Origin: an uncultured Coleofasciculus sp.
GTDB taxonomy: Bacteria; Cyanobacteriota; Cyanobacteriia; Cyanobacteriales; Coleofasciculaceae
Assembly: GCA_902805485.1 (NCBI GenBank)
Contig: CADCTM010000760.1
Location: 1 to 8,328 of the forward strand
DNA length: 8,328 nt
Reading direction: 5' to 3'
The stretch's first letter is position 1, and each line of letters opens with the position of its first letter. The position numbers and the translations under genes are program-made. The notes under the pieces were generated by a model, which was not told the origin of the DNA, ran no database searches, and saw only the letters and a program-made list of their open reading frames with translations. Shown here one piece after another: positions 1-6,655 of this stretch.

Positions 1-18
1 CGGATTTAGCACTACATA

Positions 19-106
19 GGTATTAAAACCAACTGTTTTATCTACAAAACTCGCCCTTACAGTTTGTCTGTTGGGTATTAAAACCAACTGTTTTATCTGC
101 AAAACT
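19..106. repeat. Two 33-bp direct repeats, 55 bp apart
   Basis: The 33-bp unit at 19-51 recurs at 74-106 with one difference (A versus G late in the unit). The intervening 22 bases are unrelated to the flanks. Each unit contains a small dyad, TAAAAC-caact-GTTTTA. The second copy is also embedded in a larger inverted repeat: TTACAGTTT (57-65) against AAACTGTAA (102-110), with an inner GTTGG/CCAAC pair (70-74, 84-88). Two copies and a 22-bp spacer are too few and too short to call a CRISPR. Binding sites, an iteron-like array continuing to the left, or remains of an intergenic repeat family are all possible. The repeat itself is certain; its role is unknown. Confidence 0.75.
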
Positions 107-151
107 GTAAATCAGATTGCTATAGTAGCTATCTAACAACTAACGGTTCTA

Positions 152-181
152 GTCATCGGTAATATACCCTTAACCAATGAC
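152..181 (-). terminator. Hairpin just after the murE stop codon
   Basis: Arms 152-160 and 173-181 pair around a 12-base AT-rich loop. On the plus strand one position is a C/A mismatch, but in RNA copied in the murE direction it becomes a U-G wobble, so all nine positions pair. The stem starts two bases past the murE stop codon. There is no U-run afterwards, so this fits a 3'-end stabilising or Rho-assisted hairpin better than a classic intrinsic terminator. Confidence 0.4.
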
Positions 182-183
182 CC

Positions 184-1689
184 CTATGCCAAGCGTTCAC
201 CCAGTGCCTCTCGTGCTTGTTCTCGGTCGTCAAAATGGATTTTTTCAGTACCAAGAATTTGGTAATCTTCGTGACCTTTACCTGCAATTAAAACGCCATC
301 ACCCGGTTGTGCAAGGCATATCGCCGTGCGAATTGCCGTAGCCCGATCGCATATTACAATCGGTTCGATTGCAGAAGGAATGCCTTCTAAAACATCTTGT
401 AAAATTCGTTCTGGGTCTTCGGTACGCGGGTTATCCGATGTCAGCACCGCAACATCAGCAAGTTCTGCCGCGATTTTACCCATTTTGGGACGCTTTGTGC
501 GATCGCGATCGCCTCCACAACCAAACACACAAATCACTTTCCCCCCAATAAACGGACGCGCCGCTTTGAGTAAATTCTCCAAACTATCAGGCGTGTGAGC
601 ATAATCGACAATCACGCTAATATCTTGATCAGGCTTAATTTGCACCCGTTCCATCCGTCCCGGAACTCCCCCAAACTCAGGCAGTGCCTTCACTACAGAC
701 TTTAAATCTAAACCCAAATGTAAAACAGCCCCAACCGCCGCCAGCATATTTGACAAATTATACTGACCGACCAACGGTAAGCGGAAAGGAACCTCACCTA
801 CAGGCGTATGCAACAAACCGCTAACTCCCGTTGGTTCGTAGTGCAAATTACTCGTCCACAAGTCCGCTGATTCGTTTTCCACACTGTAGCGCCAAACGCG
901 ATCGGGATGCATCTGTCCGATTAATTGCTGTCCATAAGGATCATCAACATTAATCACCGCCCGTCCTTGGAGATAATCATCATTAAACAGAAGTGCTTTC
1001 GCCGCGAAATAATCTTCCATATCGCGGTGATAGTCTAAATGGTCTTGAGTCAGATTTGTGAATACTGCCACCTCAAACGGACAACCCAGCACCCGCCGTT
1101 GTGCTAAGGCATGGGAACTTACTTCCATCACACCCAGTTTGCAACCCGCCGCTACTGCCGAGGCTAGTTGTTGCTGCAATTCCACCGCAAACGGTGTGGT
1201 GTGAACCGCTGTTTGCTCAAAACCTGGCCACCGAACATAAAGTGTACCCAAAAGCGCCGTTGGTAATTGGGCATGAGTTAGCAAAAATTCGATCAGATGG
1301 GTCGTTGTGGTTTTGCCATTTGTGCCAGTCACTCCCACTAACTTTAACTGTTGGGCTGGGTTGCCATAGAAGGCAGTAGCGGCTTGGGTACAAGCTAGTG
1401 TCATGTCCTCGGCTGTAATTACACAGGGAGTTTCCCCTCCCTGAGCCAGAGGGGGTTGTTTAAGCGCCGCTTCAGGAGAAATTAGGGCAGCCACAGCACC
1501 AGAAGCGATCGCACTTTCCCAAAATTCTCCACCATCGACCCGCGTTCCCGGCATCCCGATAAATAAATCTCCCGGTTTACAGGCGTGGGAATTGGTACAA
1601 ATCCCCTTCACTTGCGCCTCTAGTGCCGGATGTTCAAACAACTGCCCGTTTAGGCTAGGAATCGCTGCTAATAACTCACGTAGCTTCAT
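184..1689 (-). CDS. murE: UDP-N-acetylmuramoyl-tripeptide synthetase (meso-DAP-adding Mur ligase)
   Basis: This cytoplasmic ATP-dependent ligase adds meso-diaminopimelate to UDP-MurNAc-L-Ala-D-Glu in peptidoglycan synthesis. The 501-residue product is full length for the family. The N-terminal UDP-substrate domain covers about 1-110 (CTNSHACKPGDLFIG near 31-45). The central ATP-binding domain has the P-loop GVTGTNGKTTTT at 119-130, the EVSSHAL motif near 189-195, and K231 in YFAAKALLF, the position of the carbamylated lysine in Mur ligases. The C-terminal domain has DYAHTP (362-367), GCGGDRDRTKRP (390-401), DNPRTEDP (419-426) and GKGHEDYQ (470-477). DNPR is the known meso-DAP specificity motif; lysine-adding enzymes differ there. 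The ATG at 1689 is preceded by a GAGG ribosome site. The gene lies 67 bases downstream of the glutaredoxin-like gene on the same strand, probably one transcript. No defects are seen. Confidence 0.97.
   Translation of the reverse strand: MKLRELLAAIPSLNGQLFEHPALEAQVKGICTNSHACKPGDLFIGMPGTRVDGGEFWESAIASGAVAALISPEAALKQPPLAQGGETPCVITAEDMTLACTQAATAFYGNPAQQLKLVGVTGTNGKTTTTHLIEFLLTHAQLPTALLGTLYVRWPGFEQTAVHTTPFAVELQQQLASAVAAGCKLGVMEVSSHALAQRRVLGCPFEVAVFTNLTQDHLDYHRDMEDYFAAKALLFNDDYLQGRAVINVDDPYGQQLIGQMHPDRVWRYSVENESADLWTSNLHYEPTGVSGLLHTPVGEVPFRLPLVGQYNLSNMLAAVGAVLHLGLDLKSVVKALPEFGGVPGRMERVQIKPDQDISVIVDYAHTPDSLENLLKAARPFIGGKVICVFGCGGDRDRTKRPKMGKIAAELADVAVLTSDNPRTEDPERILQDVLEGIPSAIEPIVICDRATAIRTAICLAQPGDGVLIAGKGHEDYQILGTEKIHFDDREQAREALGERLA
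499..512. repeat. Two overlapping HIP1 octamers
   Basis: GCGATCGCGATCGC contains two overlapping copies of the cyanobacterial highly iterated palindrome GCGATCGC, inside murE. Single copies occur at 1505-1512, 4800-4807, 6374-6381 and 6894-6901. Their frequency is the main sequence clue to a cyanobacterial host. Confidence 0.9.
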
Positions 1690-1756
1690 GCCAGATCCTC
1701 ACAAAAATATGGACTCACAACTGGGGACTCAAGGCTTTTCTTGCCGATATCTGCGC

Positions 1757-2029
1757 TTATTTTGGCTCATCTCCTGATAAATATTTCTGTAACATTCGCT
1801 CCAATTGTGCCACTGTCATGCGGGGCGAAGGGCGAGGCAAGGGTTCTTCAGTCCCAGCAACTTGTCTACATATGACTGGCACTTCATACTGATACACCTG
1901 AAACCAAGCTTCACGAGTAGTAATATCTCGCACTTCTAATTCCAGGTTGAAACTTTGTATTTGTTCGAGCTTTTCTTGTAGTCCTTCGCACAAATGGCAA
2001 CCGGGCTTACTGTAAAGAATTAATTGCAT
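1757..2029 (-). CDS. Glutaredoxin-like (thioredoxin-fold, DUF836-type) small protein
   Basis: The 90-residue product opens with a first beta strand and a redox-type active site, YSKPGCHLCEGL, with the CxxC pair at C11 and C14. VPVI supplies the cis-proline (P51) typical of the thioredoxin fold. The middle segment (ELEVRDIT, about 30-37) matches the second strand of glutaredoxin-like proteins, and the C-terminal helix is about 72-84. Length and motif fit the short glutaredoxin-like family often annotated as DUF836, which likely does thiol-disulfide exchange in the cytoplasm; the true partner is unknown. It precedes murE by 67 bases on the same strand and is divergent from cysH. PAPS reductases need thioredoxin or glutaredoxin as electron donor, so the neighbour is suggestive but no more than that. 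Its ATG lacks a good ribosome site; a short upstream reading frame overlaps the start. Confidence 0.88.
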   Translation of the reverse strand: MQLILYSKPGCHLCEGLQEKLEQIQSFNLELEVRDITTREAWFQVYQYEVPVICRQVAGTEEPLPRPSPRMTVAQLERMLQKYLSGDEPK

Positions 2030-2067
2030 TCTTGTCTGCGAATTAGATTGGGTTTAATCGTAAACAC
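2020..2067 (-). CDS. Possible 15-residue leader reading frame overlapping the glutaredoxin start
   Basis: A GTG at 2067 is preceded by a good AGGAG (2081-2077) at nine bases. The frame runs 15 codons (VFTIKPNLIRRQECN) and ends at TAA 2022-2020, so it overlaps the ATG of the glutaredoxin-like gene at 2029 in another frame. The glutaredoxin gene has no clear ribosome site of its own, so ribosomes finishing this frame could restart on its ATG (translational coupling). A chance GTG is equally possible; no conservation data can be seen here. Confidence 0.25.
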   Translation of the reverse strand: MFTIKPNLIRRQECN

Positions 2068-2111
2068 TTGCTGGGTCTCCTAATTTTATTAGTTAGAAGT
2101 TCGCGGCTTTC

Positions 2112-2126
2112 ATCGAGTTTAAACTC
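2112..2126. promoter_or_regulatory. Palindromic motif copy 1 (ATCGAGTTTAAACTC)
   Basis: The inner twelve bases, GAGTTTAAACTC (2115-2126), form a perfect palindrome. The same 15-mer recurs with one difference at 2261-2275. Position between divergent genes and palindromic form fit a dimeric regulator site. It lies about 85 bases upstream of the glutaredoxin-like start. The regulator is unknown. Confidence 0.45.
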
Positions 2127-2260
2127 AACTTCACCCAAAATTTAACGAAGGTTCATTAAATCTTCAGGAAGCGGCTAGTCTTTTAAACCGCACCGTCGGT
2201 ATTTATGTAGAAGCTCCACGATTCTCCAGTCAAATTATGGCTCTTTAAAGGTTAAGATTG

Positions 2261-2275
2261 ATCGTGTTTAAACTC
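2261..2275. promoter_or_regulatory. Palindromic motif copy 2 (ATCGTGTTTAAACTC)
   Basis: This matches the copy at 2112-2126 at 14 of 15 positions, in the same orientation and 149 bases away. The palindromic core is GTTTAAAC (2266-2273). It sits 27 bases before the cysH start codon, where it would overlap the core promoter or the transcript start. Confidence 0.45.
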
Positions 2276-2302
2276 CTCTAAACATTAGACAAAAACGCTC
2301 TT

Positions 2303-3034
2303 ATGACCCAATCGACCCAATCGCCGATTCAACTTCCTAACGTTGACCTGGATGAACTGAATCAACGCTATAACACTGCCCATCCTAAAGATGTCATAGC
2401 TTGGTGCGTTGAAAATATCCCGACAGGTCTTGTCCAGACTAGTGCCTTCAACGTTGATGATTTGGTCATTACAGATATTCTCTACCGTGACCTGAAACCG
2501 ACAACACCCGTGCCCGTGATTTTTCTCGACACGTTGTATCATTTTCCCCAAACGCTAGAACTCGTAGCCAAAGCGGTTGAGGTCTACAAAATGGACTTAA
2601 AAACCTATAAGATTCCAGATGTTGAGTCCCGTGAAGCTTTTGCGGCTAAGTACGGTGATGCGCTTTGGGATACGGATATTCAGCAATTCCATCACCTGAC
2701 CAAGATTGAACCTCTGCAACGAGGCTTGGCAGAACTCAATACCGTTGCTTGGTTTACCGGTCGCCGTCGTGACCAAGCGGTAACTCGTGCGGAGATGCCG
2801 ATTTTTGAGCTTGATGGTAACGGACGCCTGAAGGTTAATCCCATCGCCAGCTGGACGCGCAAAGAAACCTGGGCTTATGTCCACGAACATGGGGTAATTT
2901 ATAACCCACTACACGACCAAGGCTATCCCAGCATTGGCGATGAACCGATTACAACCCGAGTGGCGGAAGGTGAAGATGAACGCGCGGGTCGTTGGCGCGG
3001 TACTGGCAAAACTGAGTGCGGCATCCACATCTAA
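2303..3034 (+). CDS. cysH: Phosphoadenylyl-sulfate (PAPS) reductase, thioredoxin-dependent
   Basis: This enzyme reduces activated sulfate (PAPS) to sulfite in assimilatory sulfate reduction, with thioredoxin or glutaredoxin as donor. The 243-residue length matches the E. coli enzyme. The nucleotide-binding adenine-hydrolase-like fold shows in QTSAFNVDDLVITDIL (45-60), PVIFLDTLYHFPQT (71-84) and WFTGRRRDQAVTR (150-162). The C-terminal tail KTECGIHI carries the catalytic cysteine C239, as in the family's ECGIH(L) motif. The only other cysteine is C35, so the CC and CxxC residues that hold the 4Fe-4S cluster of APS reductases are absent. PAPS is therefore the likely substrate. The ATG at 2303 has no clear Shine-Dalgarno site, but no better start lies near. 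It is transcribed divergently from the glutaredoxin-like gene. Confidence 0.95.
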   Translation: MTQSTQSPIQLPNVDLDELNQRYNTAHPKDVIAWCVENIPTGLVQTSAFNVDDLVITDILYRDLKPTTPVPVIFLDTLYHFPQTLELVAKAVEVYKMDLKTYKIPDVESREAFAAKYGDALWDTDIQQFHHLTKIEPLQRGLAELNTVAWFTGRRRDQAVTRAEMPIFELDGNGRLKVNPIASWTRKETWAYVHEHGVIYNPLHDQGYPSIGDEPITTRVAEGEDERAGRWRGTGKTECGIHI

Positions 3035-3050
3035 AATCGCTTCCGATTTT
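3033..3050 (+). terminator. Short hairpin overlapping the cysH stop codon
   Basis: AAAATCG (3033-3039) pairs perfectly with CGATTTT (3044-3050) around the loop CTTC. The left arm begins inside the TAA stop of cysH and the right arm ends in a run of T. The stem is short and AT-rich, so it is at best a weak intrinsic terminator. Confidence 0.4.
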
Positions 3051-3060
3051 ATTGTCCAGA

Positions 3061-3109
3061 TGGGGAGAAGATAAAAGGGATAACTTCTGAGCAATCTGCC
3101 TTCTCCCCA
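3061..3109. terminator. Ten-bp perfect stem with a 29-base loop after cysH
   Basis: TGGGGAGAAG (3061-3070) and CTTCTCCCCA (3100-3109) are exact reverse complements. The stem is GC-containing and stable-looking, but no U-run follows, so termination alone does not explain it well. It may protect the cysH 3' end or be a structured RNA segment. The type assignment is tentative. Confidence 0.35.
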
Positions 3110-3380
3110 AGCTGGAAGTACGGTTTTGAGGATAAATCGCTAAATGAAGCTGTATTTAAAGTAGTTGCCCAGGGTGTAACACCTTTCTCTGATGTTGACA
3201 AGTAACATTTTTTTTCAGTTACTCAGGCTCGATTGCGATGGCAGCACAAATTAATATTGTTTGTTCAATCTAATTGCTGGATTTTTTTGTAGATTTATAA
3301 ATGGTTCTTATAATATCGGAATTTTAAGCAAATTTTGTATCTTCAGGAACAATTTCTATGAATGTAATGTTCTGTGAAGA

Positions 3381-3390
3381 TTCGTACGAA
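3381..3390. promoter_or_regulatory. Perfect palindrome TTCGTACGAA before the exporter promoter
   Basis: This ten-base perfect palindrome ends two bases before a TTGACA box (3393-3398). Its place directly upstream of a -35 fits an activator or repressor site. No known family could be assigned. Confidence 0.4.
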
Positions 3391-3392
3391 CC

Positions 3393-3423
3393 TTGACATT
3401 CTTTTCCTAGATTTACTAATAAT
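3393..3423 (+). promoter_or_regulatory. Candidate sigma-70-type promoter of the exporter gene
   Basis: A perfect TTGACA at 3393-3398 is followed by AATAAT at 3418-3423, a five-of-six match to TATAAT but at 19 bases, longer than the ideal 17. Transcription would begin near 3430, giving a leader of about 90 bases before the exporter start. Flanking palindromes support a regulatory role for this spot. Confidence 0.45.
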
Positions 3424-3431
3424 GGCAGGAA

Positions 3432-3448
3432 GGACAAATCATTTGTCC
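3432..3448. promoter_or_regulatory. Operator-like palindrome GGACAAATcATTTGTCC
   Basis: Two perfect eight-base arms face each other across one central base. It begins nine bases after the candidate -10 box, so it would cover the transcript start. That is a classic place for a repressor site. The one-base centre makes an RNA hairpin unlikely and favours protein binding to DNA. Confidence 0.5.
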
Positions 3449-3474
3449 GCTCTTGTATATCTACTAAAAAACTG

Positions 3475-3491
3475 GCGGGTTTCAAACCTGC
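3475..3491. promoter_or_regulatory. Second dyad in the exporter leader, GCGGGTTTcAAACCTGC
   Basis: Seven of eight arm positions pair as DNA, and the eighth is a G-U wobble in the exporter RNA. It lies 26 bases before the first possible start codon and could be either a protein site or a small leader hairpin (GCGGG/CCUGC around a seven-base loop). Confidence 0.35.
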
Positions 3492-3517
3492 TTGTTTAGG
3501 CTGGCGTATCTATCAGG

Positions 3518-6500
3518 ATGAACGCAATGTCTGGAAATCAGGGACTTCTGCCGAAATACCAAAACTCCTTACCGAGCCATTCCGATATCCTTAGCATTTT
3601 GAGGCAAGATAATACACCCCTGAGTGAAAACTTCAGCAAATGTTTTGAAACTCGCAGGTTTCAACTGGGCGATGAACTAGCTATCTACAATGTATCTAAT
3701 TCCCACCAGAGTTCTGTTCAGGAAGAACAAAATGATTGTGGTTTTTACGTAATTTCCCAAGGTCGGGTGCGATTGTTAGGCGTGGATGCCTTAGAAAGCA
3801 GGGAAGTTTCGACAATGGTGCTAGAAGCAGGGGAAAGCTTTGGTACAGAAGCCGTATTTGCCAATGTCTCCTCATTAAGCCGTGCAATCGCTGCCAGTGA
3901 CGGTGAAATGGCATGGATTCCTTTTGCACAACTTCAACCAGAGTTAGAACATCTGCCTCAGTTACGAGAGCATCTCGTCTCAACCGCGACAACACGGGCG
4001 ATGCTACTCTTCTTCAAAACAGCGACAGACTTGCATCGCTTGTCGGGAAGGCAATTACAGCAACTTTTACCTTATCTAGTAGAAATACAGATTCCAGCAG
4101 GCAAAGCACTGGTTCAGTATTGTTACGGAGGTCAATTTTGGCTCAATAGTGGTCAAGCGAACAAAGGTGAACAAGCGCTTGCGATTGGAGAAAGTTGGGG
4201 CGAACCCACCCCAGCCGATTGGATTGCTCAAACCGACGTGGTAGTTTATAAACTGCCGACAGAACATTATGAAATCGCGACGAGTCTGGGCGTTGTCCTA
4301 CTAGCATCCGGGGATAAGGCGTCTCGAAACGGACATTCCAGTAGTCAAAAACGCCCAGTCGCCGCAAAAAGTCAAAATCATCTACATTCCCCTTTGCCTG
4401 CAACAGCTTCGCAAAATGGAAGCGGTAATGGCACTGCAATCCTAAACGCCCAACCGAATGCCCCTGATTTTCCCCAACCTGCAACGCGCCGCCGTCTAGG
4501 GCGTGCTTGGTGGCAACGCTATCCCTTTATTCAACAACAAAGTTCTTCAGATTGTGGTGCCGCCTGTTTAGCAATGATCGGGCAGTATTGGGGTAAGCGT
4601 TTTAGCCTCAACACATTGCGAAATCTTGCCGGAGTCGGTCGCAGTGGCGCGTCCCTCAAAGGCATAACCACGGCAGCAGAAAGTTTAGGATTTCAAGCAA
4701 GACCGGTACGAGCGTCTTTAAGCCGTTTATCAGATCAAAATAATCCCTGGATCGCGCATTGGGAAGGCAATCATTACATCGTAGTTTACCAAGTCAAAGG
4801 CGATCGCGTTCTTGTTGCCGATCCCGCCGTCGGAAAACGTTCACTCAGCCGTGCCGAATTTACCACAGGTTGGACAGGGTACGCCCTACTCCTAGACCCA
4901 ACTCTCCAACTCGAAGCCATCCCATCGGAAAAAAACTCTTTAGGTCGTTTTTGGCAGTTGCTTTGGCCTTATCGAGCGATCATCGGGCAAATTATCCTCG
5001 CTTCCTTGCTACTACAGGTATTTGGCTTAATTACTCCCCTATTTACCCAAATAATCCTTGACAAAGTAGTAGTCAATAAAAGCTTCGTCACCCTACACGT
5101 TTTTGCGATCGGGTTGATTTTATTCGGTATTTGGCGAATTGGCTTAACGGCAACCAGGCAATACCTGCTGGACTATTTTTCCAATCGCTTAGACTTAATC
5201 TTCATCAGTGGCTTTATCAACCATACTCTAAGGCTGCCGCTAAAGTTTTTTGAATCGCGCCAGGTGGGGGACATCATTACCCGGGTTCAAGAAGCCCAGA
5301 AAATTCAAGTATTTCTGACACGGCAAGCTGTTTCAACTTGGCTAGACACCTTAATGGTATTTGTCTATATCGGGTTGATGAGTTATTACAACTGGAATCT
5401 CACCTTATTAGTACTCGCACTAATTCCACCCTTGGTGATTTTGACCGTTGTTGCCAGTCCGTTTCTGCGAAACGTGTCACGGGAAATCTTTAAAGAAGAT
5501 GCTGGGCAAAATTCTCTTTTGGTAGAAATGATGATGGGGGTGGCGACAGTTAAAGCCGCCGCATCGGAACAAGAGGTGCGCTGGCGCTGGGAAGAACGCC
5601 TTACCAGTATGTTAAACGTGAAGTTTAAAGGGCAAAACCTGGGTAATGGTTTGCAGTCAACGGGGAGTTTGATTAATACCCTGGGTAGCACCGCTTTACT
5701 ATGGTACGGGGCGACATTGGTTATGCAAGACCAGCTTAGTATTGGTCAGTTTGTGGCATTTAATATGCTGCTCGGGAATGTGATCAACCCGATTTTGGCA
5801 CTGGTGAACCTGTGGGATGAGTTTCAGGAAGTCCTGGTGTCTGTGGAACGGCTTAATGATATCTTTTTAGCCAAACCGGAAGAAAGTCCCCAAACTCCGC
5901 TGTTGACTCTGCCCAAATTACGAGGGGATGTGAAGTTTGAGAATGTTACCTTCCGCTACGATGAGGACGAACAGCGCAATACTCTACAAAATATTTCCTT
6001 TGAGGCGCATTCTGGGCAAACGATCGCCATTGTTGGGCGTAGTGGATCGGGCAAGAGTACTTTAGTCAAGTTACTTCAAGCTTTGTATCACCCAACAAGC
6101 GGTCAAATTAATGTTGATGGACACGATATCTGCCAGGTTTCACCTCAGTCGTTGCGGAGTCAAATGGGTGTTGTGCCGCAGGAGTGTTTTTTGTTTTCCG
6201 GTACGGTTTTGGAAAATATCACTTTGTATCGGAATGAATATACCCTGGAGCAAGCCGTAGAAGCGGCAAAATTGGCAGAAGCTCATGCCTTTATTCAGTC
6301 CTTGCCTTTGGGATATAACACGAAAGTGGGGGAGCAAGGTTCGATGCTTTCTGGGGGACAACGGCAACGAATTGCGATCGCAAGGGCGCTGTTGGGCGAT
6401 CCGAGAATTCTGCTTTTGGATGAGGCAACTAGTTCGCTCGATACTGAGTCGGAACGGCGTTTTCAACAAAATTTAGCGCGAATTAGTCGTGAGCGCACTA

Positions 6501-6655
6501 CTTTTATCATTGCTCATCGCCTCTCAACGGTACGGAATGCCGACTGCATTTTAGTCTTAGACAGAGGTGTTTTGGTTGAGTGCGGCACTCATGAGCAATT
6601 GATGGCACTGCAAGGGCTTTATTACCACCTTGCTATTCAGCAGCTCGATCTTTAA
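3518..6655 (+). CDS. Peptidase-domain ABC exporter with N-terminal cNMP-binding-like domains (type I secretion)
   Basis: This inner-membrane ABC exporter has up to 1,045 residues. Residues about 40-140 form a cyclic-nucleotide-binding-like roll (GFYVISQGRVRLLG near 75; ESFGTEAVF near 106; R122 near the phosphate-contact position). Residues about 180-255 look like a second, degenerate roll. A polar, low-complexity linker spans 265-325. A C39 peptidase domain (336-460) keeps Q340, C346, H419 and D435, so it is probably active, unlike HlyB. Six membrane segments fall within about 488-766. The ATPase has Walker A GRSGSGKST (840-848), Q888, LSGGQRQR (944-951), Walker B ILLLDE (964-969) and H1000. 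From memory it resembles the cyanobacterial HlyB-like Sll1180 type. The ATG at 3527 (residue 4) has AGGA at eight bases and is a better start than 3518. The RTX gene downstream is a likely substrate; no HlyD-like partner lies in the window. Confidence 0.93.
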   Translation: MNAMSGNQGLLPKYQNSLPSHSDILSILRQDNTPLSENFSKCFETRRFQLGDELAIYNVSNSHQSSVQEEQNDCGFYVISQGRVRLLGVDALESREVSTMVLEAGESFGTEAVFANVSSLSRAIAASDGEMAWIPFAQLQPELEHLPQLREHLVSTATTRAMLLFFKTATDLHRLSGRQLQQLLPYLVEIQIPAGKALVQYCYGGQFWLNSGQANKGEQALAIGESWGEPTPADWIAQTDVVVYKLPTEHYEIATSLGVVLLASGDKASRNGHSSSQKRPVAAKSQNHLHSPLPATASQNGSGNGTAILNAQPNAPDFPQPATRRRLGRAWWQRYPFIQQQSSSDCGAACLAMIGQYWGKRFSLNTLRNLAGVGRSGASLKGITTAAESLGFQARPVRASLSRLSDQNNPWIAHWEGNHYIVVYQVKGDRVLVADPAVGKRSLSRAEFTTGWTGYALLLDPTLQLEAIPSEKNSLGRFWQLLWPYRAIIGQIILASLLLQVFGLITPLFTQIILDKVVVNKSFVTLHVFAIGLILFGIWRIGLTATRQYLLDYFSNRLDLIFISGFINHTLRLPLKFFESRQVGDIITRVQEAQKIQVFLTRQAVSTWLDTLMVFVYIGLMSYYNWNLTLLVLALIPPLVILTVVASPFLRNVSREIFKEDAGQNSLLVEMMMGVATVKAAASEQEVRWRWEERLTSMLNVKFKGQNLGNGLQSTGSLINTLGSTALLWYGATLVMQDQLSIGQFVAFNMLLGNVINPILALVNLWDEFQEVLVSVERLNDIFLAKPEESPQTPLLTLPKLRGDVKFENVTFRYDEDEQRNTLQNISFEAHSGQTIAIVGRSGSGKSTLVKLLQALYHPTSGQINVDGHDICQVSPQSLRSQMGVVPQECFLFSGTVLENITLYRNEYTLEQAVEAAKLAEAHAFIQSLPLGYNTKVGEQGSMLSGGQRQRIAIARALLGDPRILLLDEATSSLDTESERRFQQNLARISRERTTFIIAHRLSTVRNADCILVLDRGVLVECGTHEQLMALQGLYYHLAIQQLDL

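Larger units (their letters stand above)
2030..2302. promoter_or_regulatory. Divergent promoter region between the glutaredoxin-murE unit and cysH
   Basis: This 273-base region must hold the promoters of both the minus-strand glutaredoxin-murE unit and cysH. No convincing -35/-10 pair was found by eye for either. Its most notable content is a 15-bp motif present twice (2112-2126 and 2261-2275), described separately. Minor dyads include GCGG/CCGC (2171-2174, 2188-2191) and ACCGtCGGT (2192-2200). No NtcA-type GTA-N8-TAC site was noticed. Confidence 0.55.
3035..3517. other. Intergenic region between cysH and the ABC exporter
   Basis: No plausible gene is seen in these 483 bases. The left part holds two post-cysH hairpins. 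The middle is AT-rich and includes AGTAAC (3201-3206) facing GTTACT (3218-3223) across a T-run, and a TATAAT at 3309-3314 with only a poor -35 (TTGTAG, 3287). The right 140 bases hold a perfect TTGACA box and three palindromes, listed separately. Confidence 0.6.

Noticed and set aside
19..106. CRISPR array
   Set aside because: Only two repeat units, a 22-bp spacer shorter than usual, and no cas genes in view.
2083..2088. Minus-strand -10 box TAAAAT for the glutaredoxin-murE unit
   Set aside because: No -35 at a proper distance was found, and a start from it would remove the AGGAG of the possible leader.
2285..2551. Minus-strand 88-codon frame across the cysH start
   Set aside because: It overlaps the well-supported cysH gene in antisense and shows no recognisable domain.
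3202..3222. NtcA-like site in GTA...TAC before the exporter
   Set aside because: The gap between GTA and TAC is 15 bases instead of eight.
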